A stretch of 47,715 nt of DNA from Candidatus Saccharibacteria bacterium UBA669 (GTDB taxonomy: Bacteria > Patescibacteriota > Saccharimonadia > Saccharimonadales > Saccharimonadaceae), in the NCBI GenBank assembly GCA_002299795.1, contig DBNP01000005.1, positions 1 to 47,715 of the forward strand. The letters run 5' to 3'. Under the pieces are notes generated by a model, which was not told the DNA's origin, did not search any database, and saw only the letters and a list, made by a program, of their open reading frames with translations. Made by a program: the position numbers and the translations under genes. Shown one piece after another: positions 33,167-41,053 of the stretch (position 1 is the first letter of the stretch; each line of letters begins with the position of its first letter).

Positions 33167-34065
33167 CCTGCGTAGTCGCCGCCGGTGATACCATAGTACT
33201 GCTCAAGTGTCTGAATACCCTTTGTTTTCATATCTTTTGCGACAGCCGTGCCGACGTAGCGCCAGTGCCAGGGCTCAGGTTCGTAGCCGGTAATGCTTGT
33301 GAGACCCTCTGGATAGCGTTGGATAAAGCCATAGTCAACCGCGTGTTCGGCTAGCCAGTAGTACTGGCTGCTGCCACTGAAACAGCTCAGCACGCAGCTG
33401 CCCGCTTTGACATCGACTGCGAGGCCGCTCTGGTGTTCGCTGTAGCCTGGTCGAGCGCTGTAGGTATCGGCCTGTATGCTGCCGCTGATACTCACCCAGT
33501 AGTTGTAGGTAGTAATTTGCGTAGTGTAGGAGCGATAGCTACTGCTGACGCCGAACCCTTGCCCCGCTACGGTAGCTGCTGTGGACATGGCCTGGAACTG
33601 CGTCGAAGCTTCGGCGCGCAGTAAAGTGCCCGCGGCATCGACTAGGTCGCTTGGTGCCCAGTCAAGTGGTGAAAAGCAATGTTTTTTGTTGACGACAACC
33701 TGTAGTGACTCGGGACTTTTGACGGCGCAATTTGTAGCGTTGGCCGTCGACGACAGCGGGACTTTTAGCGCTGTTTGTGCGGCGCGCGCCTTTGCATCAG
33801 CCTCGGCGCTAGCCCTGGCTTCGGCTTCGGCTTGACGAGCATCGTCGATACGCTTTTGCAGGGTTGCTTTCACCTGAGCATCGATTTTGGCAAATGCAAC
33901 TTTTTGATCAGCAGCGAGCTTCGTAGCTGCAGCCACCTGCTGATTGTTGCTATAGGCCAAAAATAGCAAACAAAGAGCTGCGGTAAGGGTCGGAATAAAG
34001 ATAATGAGCCAGTGACGGCGCACAAACGAGGGTGCACTGTGCGTGTGGCTACGGCGGTATCTCAT
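33163..34065 (-). CDS. Membrane-anchored D-alanyl-D-alanine carboxypeptidase (VanY-type)
   Basis: A 300-residue peptidoglycan-trimming zinc peptidase. It has an N-terminal signal anchor (LIIFIPTLTAALCLLFLAY, 20-38), then an alanine/lysine-rich coiled coil (43-97), then the VanY/M15 domain. That domain carries SSYRSYTTQ (~175-183), the zinc motif SEHQSGLAVD (209-218) and EPWHWRY (264-270, third zinc ligand). All expected metal ligands are present. TATACT lies 6 nt before the ATG (leaderless). The coiled coil probably spaces the enzyme from the membrane. Confidence 0.9.
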   Translation of the reverse strand: MRYRRSHTHSAPSFVRRHWLIIFIPTLTAALCLLFLAYSNNQQVAAATKLAADQKVAFAKIDAQVKATLQKRIDDARQAEAEARASAEADAKARAAQTALKVPLSSTANATNCAVKSPESLQVVVNKKHCFSPLDWAPSDLVDAAGTLLRAEASTQFQAMSTAATVAGQGFGVSSSYRSYTTQITTYNYWVSISGSIQADTYSARPGYSEHQSGLAVDVKAGSCVLSCFSGSSQYYWLAEHAVDYGFIQRYPEGLTSITGYEPEPWHWRYVGTAVAKDMKTKGIQTLEQYYGITGGDYAG

Positions 34066-34087
34066 GCGCCTAGTATACCTGAAAATG

Positions 34088-34117
34088 AAAACCCCCGCTC
34101 CGCGGTGCGGAACGGGG
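34088..34117 (-). terminator. Terminator of the 34126-34782 gene
   Basis: An 11-bp stem CCCCGTTCCGC/GCGGAGCGGGG on the minus strand with one U-G wobble, followed by GTTTTCATTTTC. Confidence 0.85.
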
Positions 34118-34125
34118 TGTGTGGG

Positions 34126-34782
34126 TCAGGGCGTCGCGTCCTGTGGGCCCAGTGGGCTACGCTTCAGGTACGGTTCGTCCTGGTCCATTTGCCGGAAGAG
34201 CAGCCTGTCGATCTCTTCGTCAGACAGCGTGGGACCAGTACCTGCCAGGTCCCTCACTAAGGCCTTCAGTCCGGCTGTCAATGTGGAACGACGGCTGTAG
34301 AGCACGCGTGCGTTCTCGACGCCGATTTCGACGGCACTGACCATGCCGAGGGTTGTCACGACCGTGCCAACCTGTGAAGCAGGGTGCTTACGCACCAGCG
34401 ACGTTCCCGTCCTGAGCTGGCGAGCGCCAAGCCCAACCGAAATGAGGCTACCAATGACATTGCCCACCACGGCCGAGGTATCAAGATTCTTTGGGCCTGC
34501 TTCCGCTGCAACCGACGGATCCCGCCGCTGCAAGAGCCAGTAGGTGTTTGCCGCCATGGCGCCAAGGTTCAGTGTGGCCATAGCCGCATTACTGAATCGT
34601 CGACGTGGCGTCAGCGGCCGACTGTCTTTGACGCAGCACACGTCGTAGCCGCGCAATGCGCTTACGCTGCGTACGCCGATTGCGATCGCCGAAAATGTGA
34701 TACTTGTCACGAGGCGTCGGGTGCTGGTGCGCTTCCCCGATGCCGCCATCGAGTCTCTGAAGGTTTGAGCGTTGCTGGACAC
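34126..34782 (-). CDS. Hypothetical membrane-associated protein
   Basis: A 218-residue protein with GTG start (MSSNAQTFRDSMAASGKRTSTRR). AAAGGGG lies upstream and a TTGATG-17-TATAGT promoter further up. Several moderately hydrophobic segments (LVTSITFSAIAIGVRSV, AAMATLNLGAMAANTYWLL, TSAVVGNVIGSLISVGLGA, VGTVVTTLGMVSAVEIGV) suggest four membrane helices, followed by an acidic C-terminal tail. GC-rich, monocistronic, own terminator. Not recognised. Confidence 0.65.
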   Translation of the reverse strand: MSSNAQTFRDSMAASGKRTSTRRLVTSITFSAIAIGVRSVSALRGYDVCCVKDSRPLTPRRRFSNAAMATLNLGAMAANTYWLLQRRDPSVAAEAGPKNLDTSAVVGNVIGSLISVGLGARQLRTGTSLVRKHPASQVGTVVTTLGMVSAVEIGVENARVLYSRRSTLTAGLKALVRDLAGTGPTLSDEEIDRLLFRQMDQDEPYLKRSPLGPQDATP

Positions 34783-34875
34783 AGGTGCCCCTTTCGATTG
34801 TAGGTGCTCGCGTGGTTACGCGTTTACAGTACTATATCACAAAAATAGATAAGCATCAAGTATGTAACACTGCAA

Positions 34876-34915
34876 ATTAAAAATCCCCCGCGCACCCAGT
34901 GTGGGTGCGCGGGGG
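34876..34915 (-). terminator. Very strong terminator
   Basis: Perfect 13-bp GC stem (CCCCCGCGCACCC with GGGTGCGCGGGGG), 5-nt loop, then GATTTTTAATTT on the minus strand. It ends the gene at 34923-35207. Confidence 0.92.
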
Positions 34916-34922
34916 TATGTGC

Positions 34923-35207
34923 TCACTCGTCGCGGAATACCACGATGGGCTCGTCCACTGCAAAGACTCGCGCCACGTACGCGCGCAGGCGCGCCAAGAA
35001 CGTACTCGAGGTGTCGTTCGCGCGTTGAGCCATCAGCTCGGCGAATTCCCTACGTGCGTCTTCAAGCAACACGCTCAGCCGGCTGAAGAGTTCCTCGACA
35101 GCGGCCTTCGCCGCGTCGATCTGCTCGTTCGTGCTGAGTGGGTCAGACACGAGTGTGTCGAGCTCGCTCATTGCCTGCTGAAGCTTCTTGAGAGTTGGCT
35201 TGGACAT
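34923..35207 (-). CDS. Small coiled-coil protein
   Basis: A 94-residue, almost entirely helical protein (MSKPTLKKLQQAMSELDTLV..., AAKAAVEELFSRLSVLLEDARREFAELMAQR) with a short C-terminal strand (DEPIVVFRDE). GGAGG lies 6 nt before the ATG. Its helices could be a four-helix or dimeric coiled coil. Monocistronic, with a TTGACG/TACACT promoter and a 13-bp terminator. No family recognised. Confidence 0.68.
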   Translation of the reverse strand: MSKPTLKKLQQAMSELDTLVSDPLSTNEQIDAAKAAVEELFSRLSVLLEDARREFAELMAQRANDTSSTFLARLRAYVARVFAVDEPIVVFRDE

Positions 35208-35310
35208 GGAGTCCTCCATGGGGTACGTGCCGCAAGAATATGCGACGAGTCTGTGAAGTGTAGCATAGAGTTTTCAGTATCGTCAATCATAGGCGGTATG
35301 TGGCGCCATA

Positions 35311-35342
35311 TAGCAAAACACCCCGGCAATGACCGAGGTGTT
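35311..35342 (-). terminator. Terminator of the rplK pair
   Basis: A 10-bp stem AACACCTCGG/CCGGGGTGTT on the minus strand with one U-G wobble, then TTGCTAT. It lies 18 nt after the 73-residue gene. Confidence 0.78.
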
Positions 35343-35360
35343 CTATGGGGTAGCTAGCTG

Positions 35361-35582
35361 TTAGTCTGTGTGTGGCAGATCTTTGAGATATTTTTCTCGC
35401 TCCTCGGCGAGAGCGCTTGCTATCTCAACGGCGCGTGCGAGGTGGCCCTCGGCACGTCGGCGCTCTAGTGGATCGAGTGTATCGCCATGTTCGTTAAGAT
35501 ACGCCTCGATCGCTACGATGCGAGCTGCAGGGTTGTTACCGCTATGTGGCGCAAGATCTTGCCAGCCAGCAATCGCAGTCAT
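35361..35582 (-). CDS. Small helical protein coupled to rplK
   Basis: A 73-residue protein (MTAIAGWQDLAPHSGNNPAARIVAIEAYLNEHGDTLDPLERRRAEGHLARAVEIASALAEEREKYLKDLPHTD), acidic and helical. Its ATG overlaps the rplK stop as TAATG, so it is translated with L11. The operon ends after it. No family recognised; the position where rplA normally follows makes it unusual. Confidence 0.72.
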   Translation of the reverse strand: MTAIAGWQDLAPHSGNNPAARIVAIEAYLNEHGDTLDPLERRRAEGHLARAVEIASALAEEREKYLKDLPHTD

Positions 35583-36007
35583 TAGTCGGTTACCTCGACA
35601 CCCATACTACGTGCGGTACCGGCGATAACTTTGACCGCTCCGTCCATGTCGATGGCGTTGAGCTGGTCCATCTTGGCGTTGGCAATTTCTTCAAGCTGTG
35701 CGCGAGTGATTTTGCCTACTTTGTCGGTGTGCGGCTTGCCGCTTCCCTTTTGGATACCGATAGCAGCGCGAATCATATCGTCAACAGGCTGCCCAAGGCT
35801 TTTCCAGGTGAACGTACGATCTTCGTACACTTTGATGTGCACGATGACATCTTTGCCCATGTCGCCCTTGGTTGCATCGTTAAACGGATTGATGAAATCC
35901 ATCATGTTGAGGCCCCACTGACCTAGTGTTGAGCCAACTGGAGGCCCAGCGGTTGCGCGCCCGGCAGGGATGCGTAGTTTCAAGTTACCAATAACTTGTT
36001 TTGCCAT
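35582..36007 (-). CDS. rplK: 50S ribosomal protein L11
   Basis: A 141-residue protein of the GTPase-associated centre. It has the N-terminal block GNLKLRIPAGRATAGPPVGSTLGQWGLNMMDFINPFN and the C-terminal RNA-binding domain KVGKITRAQLEEIANAKMDQLNAIDMDGAVKVIAGTARSMGVEV. Length is standard. AAAGGAAA lies upstream of the ATG. The promoter and a leader hairpin (CTAAATA/TATTTAG, 36029-36055) are its own rather than shared with nusG. Confidence 0.97.
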   Translation of the reverse strand: MAKQVIGNLKLRIPAGRATAGPPVGSTLGQWGLNMMDFINPFNDATKGDMGKDVIVHIKVYEDRTFTWKSLGQPVDDMIRAAIGIQKGSGKPHTDKVGKITRAQLEEIANAKMDQLNAIDMDGAVKVIAGTARSMGVEVTD

Positions 36008-36071
36008 AAAATAGTTTCCTTTTGATTACTAAATATAATGTGAAGCAATATTTAGTGCGTAACAGCGGTGT

Positions 36072-36100
36072 ATTATAGCCTAGACCGCGCTGAAATGCAA
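36072..36100 (-). promoter_or_regulatory. Promoter of rplK
   Basis: Minus-strand TTGCAT (36095-36100), a 17-nt spacer and TATAAT (36072-36077). Confidence 0.75.
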
Positions 36101-36127
36101 GCAGTGAGGAGGATGCACCGTCGGACT

Positions 36128-37195
36128 TTAGGTAATCACGATATGCGGATGGGGACTTTTGGTCGTGAGTTGGTCGAGCTCGGTCGCGGTGAGCCCGAGA
36201 CACTGGAGGACGCGTGGCGTATACCCAACGGCTAGTTCACTGCGCGGTAATTGGTCGAGCACATCGGCAAGCTCCCAGAGCACGGGACTACTCATGTCAA
36301 ACGTGGTGTGCTCTATGCGGCCCAGTCCTACCGCGAAGCGCACGGCTGGGCTACTAGGTGCAGCCGATAGGACTTGTTTGAGCGCCGGGACGACGGAATT
36401 GCGAGCAAAGCGTGCGACGGAGGGGCCAGACAGCCGGTCGTACTGTGGTGATGGAATTTCAAACGCAAAGGCCTGCCCGTCGCCAGTGGAACCAAGGAGC
36501 TGCCCGCCATGTGCTGCGACAAACTGGTGGTATAGTTCACCGTACACAGTGAGATGATCGCGCAGTCGTGGATACTGGGTGCGTGCCGCCTGCCGTGAGC
36601 CGGACATATCCCAGGCGACAACAAATGCGTTGGGTGTGGTAGGCACGTCGAGCAATAGCGCATCACTTACCGACTGGTTGGGATAGCGAGAGGCATAGTG
36701 GCGTAGCGTCGCGAGGTGTGGCAGACAGGTTGGCTCAACGCGCGCCCACTGCTGCTTGATCGTCGCGAGCTGTTCGGTCGTCGGCAGTCCGAGCCCTTTG
36801 GTGAATGCGAGCTGAAAAACGCTTGCTGCACGTACCCCGAGCTGCTCTGGGATATGAATGCCCGCAACGGCATGCTCGGTATTCATGGCGCTGTCCGCAA
36901 GCTCGTAGCGGCCAGTTGTAAACGTACTGCCAAGCGTTGAAACGCTCAGGTCAACTCGGCGTCCCGCGATGTGGTCGTGCTGGAACTGCAGACGTGTGCT
37001 CGATGCGGCTGGAGCATTTGCCTGGAGAATTGCACCGGCACTGTCTGGATGGTAAAGATCTTGCTGAAACAGCGCAAAGCCCTCAAATGACGGTATATCA
37101 TGAGCAATTTCAGCAGCAAGTGGCTGGATTGCCTCGCGAATTTGGCTGCGTACTGCGACCATGGTTGCACGGTCATGTGCGTCAAAGTGATGCAT
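36128..37195 (-). CDS. Class III nucleotide cyclase-like protein
   Basis: A 355-residue soluble protein. The N-terminal ~180 residues are unknown. From ~188 a cyclase homology-like fold is suggested: strand AFVVAWDMSGSRQAAR with D196 at the first metal position, helix (RLRDHLTVYGELYHQFVAAHG), then the hairpin GGQLLGSTGDGQAFAFE with the GDG of the second metal Asp (238-240). The late Asn/Arg transition-state block (usually VN-x-AARL) is not recognisable, so activity is doubtful. TATAAT lies 9 nt before the ATG (leaderless). An alternative is a diverged GGDEF-like fold, but the spacing suits class III cyclases better. Confidence 0.6.
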   Translation of the reverse strand: MHHFDAHDRATMVAVRSQIREAIQPLAAEIAHDIPSFEGFALFQQDLYHPDSAGAILQANAPAASSTRLQFQHDHIAGRRVDLSVSTLGSTFTTGRYELADSAMNTEHAVAGIHIPEQLGVRAASVFQLAFTKGLGLPTTEQLATIKQQWARVEPTCLPHLATLRHYASRYPNQSVSDALLLDVPTTPNAFVVAWDMSGSRQAARTQYPRLRDHLTVYGELYHQFVAAHGGQLLGSTGDGQAFAFEIPSPQYDRLSGPSVARFARNSVVPALKQVLSAAPSSPAVRFAVGLGRIEHTTFDMSSPVLWELADVLDQLPRSELAVGYTPRVLQCLGLTATELDQLTTKSPHPHIVIT

Positions 37196-37225
37196 AGTGT
37201 CTCGATTATACTCCACTTTTCCCTA

Positions 37226-37254
37226 TTGACAAAATCAACAAAGTGTGCTAGTAT
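37226..37254 (+). promoter_or_regulatory. Promoter of the long leader / ABC exporter transcript
   Basis: TTGACA (37226-37231), a 17-nt spacer and TAGTAT (37249-37254). The predicted start near 37261 is ~490 nt before the ABC exporter ATG. Confidence 0.75.
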
Positions 37255-37260
37255 GGAATT

Positions 37261-37750
37261 AGCGTTATATCTTGCACACAAACACGTGTAGTTTAGTAAG
37301 GGGAAGAACATCGACGTTCTCTAGCGAATGCCATAACAAAAATCATAGGCACGGGAGAATCGTATTAAACATTGTTTTTGATTGTTTTACCCCTGAATCT
37401 ACAGGATGTAATGCAAGCTATACCAGGCGCCCCGTAGTCACAGTCGGGGGCTCGTACCACGCGAGGTATGGCGCTCGAGCGATACAATTTAATGGAAAGG
37501 ACAATTCGTACATGACAATACTTATGTTTGGCACAGTGGGCGTGGCGTAGTCCCTGTTTGTAAGGTACTTTCTATCTTGCAAGCATCTACCGCCTACCGT
37601 CACATCGGGCGATATCAAGATATTTTCAAGATTGATAGTAGCTTTAACTTACCGTGATCGATTGCAATCATCTCGGAACCCCGCGGATACTCGCTGGTTC
37701 TGTTTGACGTGCAGTTGACCACTCCAACAACAAAAACAAAGGAGTACACT
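37261..37750 (+). ncRNA. Long structured 5' leader or independent RNA upstream of the ABC exporter
   Basis: About 490 nt from a strong promoter to the next convincing gene. Local stems are visible: AGAAC/GTTCT near 37305-37325, a GC-rich region at 37420-37475 with GCCCC/GGGGC and TACC/GGTA arms, and ATCTTG/CAAGAT arms around 37570-37620. I find no RNase P, SRP, tmRNA or 6S signatures. It may be a regulatory leader with attenuation, or a separate RNA. It contains a 12-codon reading frame. Confidence 0.45.
37512..37550 (+). CDS. Possible 12-residue leader peptide
   Basis: ATG at 37512 to TAG at 37550 encodes MTILMFGTVGVA. GGAAAGGAC lies about 12 nt upstream. A short peptide in the leader of an export pump gene recalls translation-attenuation leaders, but position and SD spacing are the only support. 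The frame is open further upstream without a credible start. Confidence 0.3.
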   Translation: MTILMFGTVGVA

Positions 37751-39553
37751 ATGCTGTTTGCCGACCTGCGCACGATTATGCGCCAAATGCAATCCGACCC
37801 AACAATCGCTCCAGAACTACCCGTGGTAAAGCGTGCCATACGACGCGCGTTTCTATGGGAAGTGCTGAGCGAAGTCCTGCAAGTATTGCAGGCGGTTCCA
37901 GTCATGTTTTTCATGAATGAACTGGCGCACCCAAGCGCAAACACCCCACAAACGATCGGGCTGATTGCCCTTGCGATCGTCGTTCTTTTCAAACTCAGTC
38001 AAATCGTCGCCAATCGCATGGGGCTTCATCGCAATGATGTGTTTTGGGGCGCCTGGCGTGTATGGTGGGGATATGGCAATCGCCTACTCCTCCGACAAAG
38101 TACCGACTGGCACACCGCACACAGCACTGGCGAGAAGGACTCATTGATTGGCAAAAACATCACTCGTTTTCAAGAGCTGTTTGATGAAGCGCTGTTCAAC
38201 ACGATTCCCGTGCTGCTGCGTGTCACATTCACTACCATCTTCATGTTCTTCATTGGCTGGCAGGTTGGTATCGTTGCTGTAGTGACGATGCTTATCTACG
38301 GCCTTGTGCTCCGCCGCACCGAGCGCACTATGCGTGCGCACCGTGAGGAGTTTCAGGAGCAAATGAAGGCTGTCGAAGATAATGGAAGTGAGCTGACTCG
38401 TAACTGGCGAACGATTCGTACGCTCGGTCTCGAAGAGCGATTTAGTGACCACAACGAGCATATGCTGCGAGATTTTTGGCACAACGAACATCCGCGTCAC
38501 AAACAATGGACGAAGGGTATCGCGCGCCAAGACGACGTGCTGCTCATGAGTCGTGCAGTGCTCTACCTAGTGCTCGGGATCACCGCGTATCATTCGGGCG
38601 GGCTTGTCACGCTTGGAAGTGTGGCGCTTGCAACGAACTGGATGGAGCGTGCCTATAGTCACTACTGGCGCCTGATTGATTTTCAGCGATTGCTGGGCCG
38701 TGGCCAAGAGGCACTGCGCGAGCTAGTTGCCTTTCTCGCCACCAAGCCAACAGTTGTCAATACTGATGAGCCGCAGTGGCCAGGCGTCGTAACTGGCGCG
38801 GTGCAGTTTAGTAATGTGTCATTTGCCTACGCGGATAGCCATGATGATCATACGATCAGTGAGTTTAATCTGTCGGTACCGGCATACACATCGCTCGCGT
38901 TTGTGGGCGAAAGTGGCAGCGGAAAATCGACCCTGATGCGCCTGCTGGCTCGTGAGTACGATCCGTGTGGTGGTACCATCACGGTCGATGCTATCGACCT
39001 ACGTGATATCGATTACCAGCGGTACCGTCATGAGCTGATTGCAGTTGTCAGCCAAACGATTGAGCTATTCAATCGCACGGTTGCCGATAACATTCGGATT
39101 GCTCGCCCCCATGCGAGCGATCAGGAAGTTGAGCAAGCGGCACGCGCTGCCGGCGCGCACGAGTTCATCATGAACATGCCCCATGGCTACAATAGCCGAG
39201 TCGGCGAGGACGGTATTCAGCTGAGCGGTGGGCAGCGACAACGTCTCGCGATTGCCCGGGCGCTTATCATGGAGCCAGCAATTCTGATTCTGGATGAAGC
39301 GACTTCGGCACTTGATGCAATGAGCCAGGCTGAAGTGCAGCAGACGATTGATGATCTGATGAAGCGACGAGTGTGTACGGTCTTTGTGATCGCGCACCGG
39401 CTAAGCACCATCCGTGATGCTGATCGTATCGTCGTGATGGATGGTGGCTGCGTGTCGGCAATCGGCTCACATGACGAACTGTTTAGAACGAGTGCCATTT
39501 ACCAGCGTATGAATGGCCTCGAGCATGGCCGTCAACTCCAGCGTGTTGGATAA
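37751..39553 (+). CDS. ABC exporter, fused membrane and ATPase domains
   Basis: A 600-residue half-transporter that would act as a homodimer. The membrane domain spans about 25-320 (helices near 45-60, 68-86, 150-190 and 265-295). The ATPase domain carries Walker A GESGSGKS (386-393), the Q-loop VVSQTIELFN (~432-441), signature LSGGQ (491-495), Walker B ILILDE (511-516) and the H-switch IAHRLST (~547). Substrate is unknown: lipid, peptide or drug. The start at 37751 is supported by AAAGGAG 6 nt upstream. Transcribed behind a long leader and ended by a strong terminator; no partner half-transporter adjacent. Confidence 0.92.
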   Translation: MLFADLRTIMRQMQSDPTIAPELPVVKRAIRRAFLWEVLSEVLQVLQAVPVMFFMNELAHPSANTPQTIGLIALAIVVLFKLSQIVANRMGLHRNDVFWGAWRVWWGYGNRLLLRQSTDWHTAHSTGEKDSLIGKNITRFQELFDEALFNTIPVLLRVTFTTIFMFFIGWQVGIVAVVTMLIYGLVLRRTERTMRAHREEFQEQMKAVEDNGSELTRNWRTIRTLGLEERFSDHNEHMLRDFWHNEHPRHKQWTKGIARQDDVLLMSRAVLYLVLGITAYHSGGLVTLGSVALATNWMERAYSHYWRLIDFQRLLGRGQEALRELVAFLATKPTVVNTDEPQWPGVVTGAVQFSNVSFAYADSHDDHTISEFNLSVPAYTSLAFVGESGSGKSTLMRLLAREYDPCGGTITVDAIDLRDIDYQRYRHELIAVVSQTIELFNRTVADNIRIARPHASDQEVEQAARAAGAHEFIMNMPHGYNSRVGEDGIQLSGGQRQRLAIARALIMEPAILILDEATSALDAMSQAEVQQTIDDLMKRRVCTVFVIAHRLSTIRDADRIVVMDGGCVSAIGSHDELFRTSAIYQRMNGLEHGRQLQRVG

Positions 39554-39569
39554 GAGATCAGCGCAAAAG

Positions 39570-39600
39570 CCCCGCATCGACATGATGCGGGGTGTTTTAT
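39570..39600 (+). terminator. Terminator of the ABC exporter
   Basis: Perfect 9-bp stem CCCCGCATC/GATGCGGGG with loop GACAT, then TGTTTTAT. Confidence 0.9.
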
Positions 39601-39606
39601 GTTGCA

Positions 39607-39660
39607 AAATAAAAGCGGACAGCACAGGGCGCAGATTGTATCTGCATCCCTGTGCCGCCC
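39607..39660 (-). terminator. Terminator of the secreted-protein gene
   Basis: On the minus strand a stem GCACAGGG/CCCTGTGC with an inner GCAGAT/ATCTGC stem, followed by CTTTTATTTTG. It faces the plus-strand terminator of the ABC gene. Confidence 0.82.
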
Positions 39661-39666
39661 GTGTGG

Positions 39667-40188
39667 TCAGCAGCGGCTGACGCCGCCAGTCGTGCCGTAG
39701 TTGTAGAAGTTCAGGCACACACGGTCGGTGTAGGTGAGGCCTGTCGTAATCCTCACGCCTTTAGCTGTTCCACTAACGGCATATCCATTGCTCGTGCCTC
39801 CACGGATGATGTTGTACGCGCTCAACTTGATGTAGCTGGTGTTCGCCCATGCGTACGTAGCAGGGACGTCCACCCACCCGTCAGTGACAACCATGTACCC
39901 ATAGCTATCACGGGTAATGGTGATGTACGCACTTGGTTTAGCGTTGGTCGCTAGCCCTGTGAAGGGCAGGTACGCGACGTCCAGGAATTGGCACACGTTG
40001 GGTGAGTTGCCAACTCGCTTCGTGACTCCATACCCCAACGCGATTGAGTCGCATGCGTAGTAGGTCAGGTACGTCGGTGCCGCCACTGCTTGCGCAGGGC
40101 TCGCCGTCAGCACACCGATTGCCACCATGGTGGCAGTAATGAAGCTGGCGAACCAGCCCCAGTGTCGCGACTTTTTCGGAGCGTTCAT
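39667..40188 (-). CDS. Secreted beta-rich protein with signal peptide
   Basis: A 173-residue protein. A classical signal peptide (basic MNAPKKSRH, hydrophobic FASFITATMVAIGVLT, cleavage after ASPAQA near 34) precedes a mature part rich in Tyr, Thr, Gly and Ser. Four cysteines (ACDS, NVCQ, RVCLN, SRC at the end) could form two disulfides. No enzyme motif and no LPxTG, so it is probably released or loosely surface-bound. GGGAAAGG lies upstream and a TTGCAT-17-TACATT promoter further up. Ends in a strong terminator. In an epibiont, a candidate for contact with the host or envelope. Confidence 0.75.
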   Translation of the reverse strand: MNAPKKSRHWGWFASFITATMVAIGVLTASPAQAVAAPTYLTYYACDSIALGYGVTKRVGNSPNVCQFLDVAYLPFTGLATNAKPSAYITITRDSYGYMVVTDGWVDVPATYAWANTSYIKLSAYNIIRGGTSNGYAVSGTAKGVRITTGLTYTDRVCLNFYNYGTTGGVSRC

Positions 40189-40288
40189 TGTGGTGCCTTT
40201 CCCTCGTCGTAAGCCGCGGGGTTCCGAAGCTTATTGTGATAATGTAAACGATAAGGCTGTACTATGCAAGCATAGGTGTATTAGAAAT

Positions 40289-40333
40289 GAAAATAGGTGG
40301 TATTTGTGCAGGGTGACTGCACAAATACCACCT
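40289..40333 (-). terminator. Very strong terminator
   Basis: Perfect 16-bp stem (AGGTGGTATTTGTGCA with TGCACAAATACCACCT), 7-nt loop, then ATTTTCATTTC on the minus strand, 8 nt after the gene at 40341-40937. Confidence 0.92.
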
Positions 40334-40340
40334 GGTTGGC

Positions 40341-40937
40341 TCAGAGCGCCCCGCCGTCCTTGCGCTCGGCCTGGCGCTGACGGTATGCCTGCTGTGCCGA
40401 GGCAAAGCCACTGGCAATGCCTGCCCATCGAGCCAAGGCTCCATCGAGCGCTCGCTCAGTCTGGTCGGCGGCCGTGGCCCGCAGCCGTTCGAGAGCATTC
40501 GTCAGGCTGTCGATGTCGTCGCTGAACACATCCTGTGAGGCTCCGGCGGCATCGGTCGCCTTGTTGGCGGCAACTTCACCAAGGCTTCCAAGCTGCTCGC
40601 TCAATTCCATCATGCGTCCACCAGCCGCATCGAGAAAGCGCTCAAAAGCGGCGCTGGCGCTGCCATACAGCCGCTCGAATGTCTCGTCCCAGTCGGTGGG
40701 TTCGGCGAGGGGATCGACGGTGCCATACAGTGTCACGAGTAGTTCCTCTAAGGATGGCTTCGCCGGCTCGAGCATCACGAGCGCATCCAGCTCGGCTTGC
40801 ATCTCTTGCGCGCGCCAGTTGAAGACCAGCCGCGTCGTGCTATCATCTGGCGCCTCATTGCTCAGGCGTTGCGCCTCGGCGATACCAGCTTTCAGCATCT
40901 CAACTCGAATGCTGCTTGGGTTCATGGCAGATGCCAT
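40341..40937 (-). CDS. Helical alanine-rich protein, unknown
   Basis: A 198-residue, almost wholly helical protein (SIRVEMLKAGIAEAQRLSNEAPDD, RAQEMQAELDALVMLEPAKPSLEELL, AAFERFLDAAGGRMMELSEQLG, SLTNALERLRATAADQTERALDGAL). Its C-terminus, QAYRQRQAERKDGGAL, is basic. No membrane segment or motif. AAAGGAAG lies 5 nt before the ATG at 40937. It lies between nusG and rplK with its own consensus promoter and a 16-bp terminator. GC-rich. Possibly phasin- or apolipoprotein-like in character, but not assigned. Confidence 0.68.
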   Translation of the reverse strand: MASAMNPSSIRVEMLKAGIAEAQRLSNEAPDDSTTRLVFNWRAQEMQAELDALVMLEPAKPSLEELLVTLYGTVDPLAEPTDWDETFERLYGSASAAFERFLDAAGGRMMELSEQLGSLGEVAANKATDAAGASQDVFSDDIDSLTNALERLRATAADQTERALDGALARWAGIASGFASAQQAYRQRQAERKDGGAL

Positions 40938-40973
40938 CGGTCTTCCTTTCGTCGGACGAATAGAACATTGGTT

Positions 40974-41001
40974 ACTATAGCACATACATGATATGTGTCA
41001 A
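40974..41001 (-). promoter_or_regulatory. Promoter of the 40341-40937 gene
   Basis: Minus-strand TTGACA (40996-41001), a 16-nt spacer and TATAGT (40974-40979). Confidence 0.72.
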
Positions 41002-41008
41002 CCAATCA

Positions 41009-41037
41009 AAAACTGCCGCACGTGTGACGGCAGTTTT
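41009..41037 (-). terminator. Terminator of secE-nusG
   Basis: Perfect 10-bp stem AAAACTGCCG/CGGCAGTTTT with a 9-nt loop and a U-rich end in both directions; on the minus strand it follows nusG by 17 nt. Confidence 0.88.
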
Positions 41038-41053
41038 GTGTGATGGAGTATAT

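Noticed and set aside
37272..37550. 92-residue reading frame across the ABC exporter leader
   Set aside because: It begins with TTG right after the transcription start, has no ribosome site, and its composition is unlike a protein. Only the last 12 codons have an SD-like sequence.
37261..37750. tmRNA, RNase P RNA or SRP RNA in the long leader
   Set aside because: No tRNA-like ends or tag frame, no GAGGAAAGTCC/ACAGAA core, and no SRP apical GGAAG motif could be found.
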